Both the position numbers and the translations under genes were made by a program. 64,000 bases of DNA, taken from positions 210,001 through 274,000 of the forward strand of contig JAQJVL010000254.1 in the NCBI GenBank assembly GCA_035578905.1. The letters run 5' to 3'. The stretch comes from Stictocephala bisonia. Taxonomy: Eukaryota > Arthropoda > Insecta > Hemiptera > Membracidae. Of the stretch, positions 58,930 through 64,000 are shown piece after piece (position 1 is the stretch's first letter; each line of letters starts with the position of its first letter). The notes beneath the pieces were generated by a model, which was not told the DNA's origin, did no database searches, and was given only the letters and a program-made list of their open reading frames with translations.

Positions 58930-60530
58930 ACATCCACTGTTAAAACTCCTATGGAAGAAGAAATACGTCTCATAGTAGAGATGATGAGTAAAATGAGTAA
59001 CGAATAGATGAACAAAGTAATGAAATTAACTCTAAGATATACGAACAAACGAATGAAGTAAATTCAAAATTGGAGGAACAAAATCAAAATATCATAAAAC
59101 TAAATTAGAAAACGGATAAACAATACAATCAGGCAAACAAAAGAATGAATGCTATGCACGATGAGCTAAATACAATCAACGAAAACACGTTAAAAATATA
59201 ACAGGAATGTTTTCAAAATATATCCAAAGACATACTCGAAATACAGACCTCATGACGAAAGAAACCTAATTACGTCACTTGACAACAAAGATAAGATAAT
59301 GGATGAGCAAATTGATAAGAAGACATGCGAAATCAAAGAAGAGACAATTACGACAATACAAGTTTTAGAGAACCAAACCGTCCTGATGAAACACAGAAAC
59401 GAAAAACATATAGTTATCATTGAAGATAAAATAAAGACACATAAAGAGACTATCTCCAAACTACAAAAACAAGTTGTATAATCATCATCAGGGCCACGAG
59501 ACATTCATGTCACATGTAAAAGTGGTCAAATATCTCCTTTAAAACCGCCACACTACCAACATTCAATGGAAGAGCTATCAACCCTGCACAATTCCTCCAT
59601 AAATTAAAAAGATACTATGATCGAGTACAACAAGGATCAGATACCAACAACCCAAATTTACTGTATGATGTAATAGACAGTGAGTTAGAGACGCATGCAG
59701 CCCGTTGGTGGGACTTGTGACGGGTTTGAGTAGAAGTTCAATATAAAATGTTGGAACAGAGAAGTACACTGAGGAATTAATCATAGGTTGGACATTGAAA
59801 AGTATTGGAACACAGAGAAATTGGACCATTCTGAATACTTCATAGAACGTGTCCTAACAGTGAAGTCAATGAACCCTCAACCAACAGAGGAGGAAGTAAT
59901 GTCGTCTCTCAACCAACAGAGGAGGAAATAATGTCGTTTGTCAACCAACAGAGGAGGACGTTATGTAGTTTGTCAACCAACAGAGGAGGAAGTTATGTCG
60001 TCTGTCAAACAACAGAGGAGGAAGTAATGTTGTCTCTCAACCAACAGAGGAGGAAGTAATGTCGTCTCTCAACCAACAGAGGAGGAAGTAATGTCGTCTC
60101 TCAACCAACACTACAACGACATAATCTAGGATGAATGTCGAGTACAAAACATCCGCGCCATCAGCAAAATGGAAGCACTATTACAGAGGGGGGACTTGCA
60201 AGAAAATCGCCTCAAGAAACAAGAATCGAGCCTTAACGACCAGCTCGAAATCCAAGACCTACAACCAATAATATCATGGAACACAACAATACAACCAGCC
60301 ACATCGATCAAGTCGTTCGCAATACAACAATCCACCACATGGACATCGAGAGGATCAACAGTTTTGAGAAGATAGAAGATTCGACCCTTACTACAGGAAA
60401 TCCCCAAGACCCAAACAATCATCTGGAAACCAGAGACAGGAGCCACGACGAAGTTCACCAAAGTACCCGACTCAAGAGCAAGCGGAAACATGCCAAATTA
60501 TAGCCAAGGAACTACCTAGAAGAAATCCTC
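58930..60530 (+). pseudogene. Ty3/gypsy gag remnant
   Basis: Peptide segments in several frames. An acidic start (PMEEEIRLIVEMMSKMSNE) is followed by a long charged, probably coiled-coil stretch (59299-59481), then the capsid-like signature LPTFNGRAINPAQFL, then ETHAARWWDL at 59560-59720 with a stop right after. YWNTEKLDHSEYFIERVL follows in another frame. A QPTEEEVMSSL segment has been expanded into a 32-bp tandem repeat at 59881-60112. After it comes ISKMEALLQRGDLQENRLKK (60160-60220). Family assignment comes from the order of segments and the pol remains downstream. Confidence 0.7.
59881..60112 (+). repeat. 32-bp tandem array within gag
   Basis: About seven copies of CCAACAGAGGAGGAAGTAAT + GTCGTCTCTCAA. 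The period of 32 is not a multiple of three, so the expansion destroys the reading frame. Confidence 0.93.
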
Positions 60531-60779
60531 AGTCAACTTTCGGGAACTGAGAGGATACCAACAGGAATAAAGAAAACTAGAAGGTACCGGTGAACTCAAG
60601 GGCCTTCTAAGTAAATTTATTGCTTCAGAAGAATCCTCGGTGCAAGATAATATTAATATAATTAGGTTCACCACATCCCCAGATTAATTTTCAAATAAAT
60701 ATAATTTCCCTATAACGAGTATTAAATTATGTGATCGATATTTTTTATAACGATACAAAATCTCTTATAAATGCCCAGA

Positions 60780-61100
60780 TATCAAAATACAACTAATTAA
60801 TATTGAAGTTAGAGCGCTAGTCAACAGCAGTAGTACATTAAGCTGTATGAATGCACACAATCAAAGAGAGCGTAGAAAATAATACTTTTAAAAACACAAA
60901 TTGGAGATAAAGAAGACATGGTACAATACATCACAGTACCTCATATAATTAAGCCTGTAATTATAGGAGTTGGTGCTATGAAACAGTTGAGAATGGAAAT
61001 GAATTTTGACAAAGCTCATTATAGATCGAGACCGAGGTAATAATATTACCCATTTAAAATTCGAAGAGAAAAATACAGAAGGAATCATTTATTAAATAAT
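60780..61100 (+). pseudogene. Ty3/gypsy protease remnant
   Basis: A RALVNSSSTLSCMN segment sits where an aspartic protease would have its D-S/T-G catalytic motif; the catalytic Asp position is Asn and the Gly is Ser. A flap or C-terminal part follows in another frame (VIIGVGAMKQLRMEMNFDKA). Inactive by inspection. Confidence 0.6.
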
Positions 61101-61204
61101 GTATGATAATAATGATACAAATATAAATAATAATGATAAAACAAATTACATCCACAGCGATGAGGAATAATTATATCGAAACTCATGTCTCATCTCAAGA
61201 TATA

Positions 61205-61986
61205 CAGGGTGTCCCTGAACTCTCTGAAGATAATTTTAGGTGTTGATTGTGGGTCAAAAACAAAACATAATATCATATTTAAAATTTTCAAATCACCTCC
61301 GGTACCCGTACAGCCGCCATTTTGTATTTTTTACAAATTATTTTTATTTTTAAAACTATTTAACCTATAGGATGAAAATTTGGTATACACATTAATAAAA
61401 CCATTTTCCTACTGAAATTAAAAAAAAAAAAATAAAAACCTTTCTTGATTATTTTCAAAATGGCGGCACTTTGAGATTTTTGATCCTTAATAAGTGTTGA
61501 AGGGTAAGGAATACATAAAATTCCTGTGGTTTACTCGCGTGGCATGACACCTAGGCTATACAAATTGACGCGTAAGTGATTAAATACAAAAATACTGAGA
61601 TCTCAATTGTTTGTCATCCGATTTCATGTAACCTCACTTTTTTGTATATAATTGTTAAAAATAATACAATTTAAACCAATAAAAACTTTATTAGTGAGGC
61701 CTTTCGATAGCAAGGCTATCATCGTAAGACACATCACAAATAAATATACAAAAAGTATATTTATTCGTGTATATTTTTTTGTATATTTATTTGTGATGTG
61801 TCTGACGATGATAGCCTTGATATCGAAAGGCCTCACTAATAACGTTTTTATTGGTTTAAATTGTATTATTTTTTAACAATTATATACAAAAAACCAATAC
61901 AGCTCCATCTTCAACATAGAATTCACTTTTTTGGATTGTAATTTAAAAATTATATTTAAATAAATAGAGAGTTCAGGGACACCCTA
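61205..61986. mobile_element. Palindromic element, third family, inserted in gypsy
   Basis: A 0.78-kb palindrome starting CAGGGTGTCCCTGAACTCTC and ending with its complement GAGAGTTCAGGGACACCCTA. It is flanked by TATA on both sides (61201-61204, 61987-61990). The central part contains TAGTGAGGCCTTTCGATAGC and its complement around an AT-rich hairpin. Removing it with one TATA rejoins the gypsy pol sequence between protease and RT, so it is an insertion into an existing element. Non-coding. Confidence 0.9.
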
Positions 61987-61990
61987 TATA

Positions 61991-63360
61991 ATGTACTCGA
62001 AGAAAATAAGAAAATATCATTTGAACAACGGACCAGTTTAGGAAAGTTGTTGTTCCAATACAAACATATTTTCCCAGACATTCCAGGGCGATGTAATAAG
62101 TATGAACGTAAAATAGAAGTAATAAAATCTGAAAAAATTAAATGCCAAATCTATCCTGTACCAATTATGCATTATGAAGGTGTCTCTAACGAAACTAAAA
62201 GATGGAAGATCTAAATACTATAAAAAGAACCAACAGTCCCTACATAAATCCAATCAAACCAATCATTAAAAAGTCAGGCAAAATTTGATTATTTTAGACA
62301 CTCAAAGAATATAACGAATTATTATCAAAGCATAAAAGAATTATTATTAAAATGTAAAAATGTCAAATGGTTAAGTACTATTGACTTAAAATCATCTTGT
62401 TGGAAAGTTAAGTTGGAAATAAATTATAGATAATACACGGAATTTCAATTCAGAGGAAACTTACCAATACGTTTTTGCCACTTCCAAAAGACAGGTCAAC
62501 TAAGGGACCTACAGCTTTACGTGAAATCCAAACCACGTAGTATTAAGGGACCTACAGCTTTCCTTGAAATCCGAACCACGTAGTATTAGATGACGTAAAG
62601 CTGTAGGTCCTTAGTTGCCCTAGATGTTTGGCTATTAATAAATTGCCCTTTCTGAGGAATAGTTGAACTCAATTAGTAACCAGACTACACTCATCCACAC
62701 TCATCCTACACTCATATCATCGTTCATATTCGCCTTAAATACGCACAACGTTGTGTCGGCATCTCATATATAAGAATAAGAATATTACTACACCACAAGC
62801 TGCTTTACTAAGAGTCCTAGATCATGTTCTAACTTACGAAGTCGAAGATTATTTATGTAGGTGTCATATGTCTCATGTCACCTGATTTCCTTACCCATTT
62901 GAAACATTTTCAATATATGTATTTGAAACTATCTGAAGCCATTTTTACTATCAACTTAAAAGAAATCTAACTTCTGCCGAGACAATATACCATTACTATG
63001 ATACAATTGGATACAAGTTGTACTTGTACTATGATACAATTGGATACAAGTTGGATTGTACAAGTTGTACTTCTTCAGGTTTACAAATGGATACAAGTTG
63101 AACACAAGCCATATTCGATTCCTCTACACCCAAATTAAGAAAAGAACTTAAATATTTCTTAGGTTTAATTATTATAACAAATTCCTGGATAGTTATGCCA
63201 GTAGGCCTAATATTGTCACATGTTGACACCTTTGTTACATTTTGTTTAGTCAGGAGAAAATTTAAATTCAAACGGAGACAAAAGGAAGCCGAAGCATTTC
63301 AAAGAAGTAACTAGTTATTTCTGAAGACTAATTCATTAGGACTTTTTGACAAAACAATTA
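61991..63360 (+). pseudogene. Ty3/gypsy reverse transcriptase remnant
   Basis: Starts with the region before RT (HIFPDIPGRCNKYERKIEV), then YPVP, RTNSPYINPIKPIIKKSGK and the first catalytic-Asp block WLSTIDLKSS at about 62370. At 62493 an unrelated insert follows. RT resumes at 62790 with LLRVLDHVLTYEVEDYLCR, but the YVDD active-site box that should follow is not recognisable. INLK-SNFCRDN and KELKYFLGLI segments lead toward RNase H. Frames shift repeatedly. Confidence 0.75.
62493..62790. repeat. Insertion with a small palindrome inside RT
   Basis: The insert contains AAGGGACCTACAGCTTTACG, a direct second copy (GGGACCTACAGCTTTCCTTG about 50 bp on, with AACCACGTAGTATTA after each) and then the inverted version CGTAAAGCTGTAGGTCC. 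Precise ends are not defined. Possibly a MITE fragment. Confidence 0.6.
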
Positions 63361-63364
63361 ATTT

Positions 63365-63604
63365 GACCTGCAAACTGAAGCTTCTGATGTAGCTATTGGA
63401 GGAATTCTATTTCAATTGAGCGATGATCACTCTAAATCTGCTATTGTCTTCCTATCCAGAACACTAAGTGCCACAGAAAAACGACCTCCCACCACTGAGA
63501 AGGAATTATTAGCAATATTACGTTGTTTACAAAAAGTACGCCCTTTGGTACTTGGATCTAAATTAACTGTAATAACCAATAACCATGCCATCACCTTTCT
63601 TTAA
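63365..63604 (+). pseudogene. Ty3/gypsy RNase H remnant
   Basis: A frame open for about 78 codons: LQTEASDVAIGGILFQLSDD, SRTLSATEKRPPTTEKELLA, then LGSKLTVITNNHAITFL. This is the classic RNase H region of Ty3/gypsy polyproteins. The usual TDAS catalytic Asp is Glu (TEAS), and the usual TDH is TNN. A stop follows directly. It is the best preserved part of the element. Confidence 0.85.
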
Positions 63605-63681
63605 AAATGCAGACGAGTCAATAAAACATGAAATAAACCTAAATAAAAAACAACTGCTCCAAGTTAAAAAAATTTAGCATA

Positions 63682-64000
63682 ATTCACGCTAATGAAAATT
63701 TATCGTGAGTATGTGGTATTTGGATTATATCAACATAGATTAACATTGATCTTTGGTAAAACTAGCAACAATTGCGATATTATTGTATTTATGGCCATAC
63801 ACGCTAGTGAACATTTATCGTGAGTAGGTGGTATATGGATTATATCAACATATATTAACATTGCTTCATTCATAGATTCATTGATCTTTGGTAAAACTAG
63901 TAACATTTGCAATATTATTGTATTTATGGTCATAATGCACGTTAGTGAATATTTATCGTGAGTAGGTGGTATTTGGATTGTATCAACATAGATTAACATT
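63682..64000 (+). repeat. Tandem repeat of about 120-135 bp running off the window
   Basis: Two and a half units with TTTATCGTGAGTA-GTGGTAT, GGATTATATCAACATA-ATTAACATT, TTGATCTTTGGTAAAACTAG and ATATTATTGTATTTATGG. Unit 2 has an extra TGCTTCATTCATAGATTC. The array continues beyond position 64000. Confidence 0.88.

Larger units (their letters stand above)
58431..63604 (+). mobile_element. Decayed Ty3/gypsy-type LTR retrotransposon
   Basis: Plus-strand remains in the canonical order gag - protease - reverse transcriptase - RNase H, spread over 5.2 kb with many stops and shifts. Two later insertions interrupt it: a palindromic element at 61205-61986, and about 0.3 kb at 62493-62790. No LTR pair could be recognised, and no integrase is seen before the window ends. 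It is not able to move by itself. The GC-balanced stretch at 58560-58900 may belong to its 5' part, but this is uncertain. Confidence 0.8.

Overview
This is AT-rich, gene-poor animal nuclear DNA. The transposon types (Tc1/mariner, non-LTR retrotransposons, a Ty3/gypsy element, tRNA-derived SINEs, palindromic TATA-flanked elements) fit an arthropod, most likely an insect. That is an inference from the mobile elements, because no host gene can be identified with confidence. The only intact protein-coding gene I can support is a mariner-type transposase at 44.66-45.77 kb. The very long open frames elsewhere are tandem arrays whose period is divisible by three.

Layout. 0.2-0.9 kb: an 81-bp tandem array. 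1-16.8 kb: mostly anonymous AT-rich DNA holding two near-complete palindromic elements (3.67-4.76 and 14.12-15.27 kb), a decayed non-LTR retrotransposon (6.3-7.7 kb), a decayed unidentified coding stretch on the minus strand (8.0-8.4 kb), a small inverted-repeat element (10.36-10.65 kb) and an old SINE (11.0 kb).

16.87-47.44 kb: two direct copies of one large mosaic, here called A (16.87-33.64) and B (34.14-47.44), separated by 500 Ns. In order, each copy has an 87-bp array, a 25-bp array, a 42-bp array (large in A, a vestige in B), a 30-bp array, a palindrome built from retrotransposon 3' ends, and a 5.8-kb element with inverted arms of about 1.25 kb. That element carries SINEs in its arms and a further palindromic element in its centre. 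A alone has a 1.5-kb G-rich 36-bp array splitting the smaller palindrome. B alone has the mariner element, and A preserves the matching empty site. A and B may be a true tandem duplication or two haplotypes placed in series by the assembler.

47.58-51.02 kb: a 3.4-kb satellite of 40-bp monomers, largely organised as 80-bp dimers. 52.0-53.7 kb: a possible small exon, two degenerate short arrays, a stray copy of the G-rich repeat, and a SINE. 54.5-57.9 kb: two decayed minus-strand non-LTR retrotransposon ends. 58.4-63.6 kb: a decayed Ty3/gypsy element with recognisable gag, protease, reverse transcriptase and RNase H remains, interrupted by a palindromic element and by another small insertion. 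The window ends in a tandem repeat that runs off the edge.

No cooperating gene system is visible. The noteworthy content is repeat architecture: nested palindromes, higher-order arrays carrying recognisable protein-binding or quadruplex motifs, movement of a minisatellite to new sites, and signs of sequence exchange between palindrome arms.
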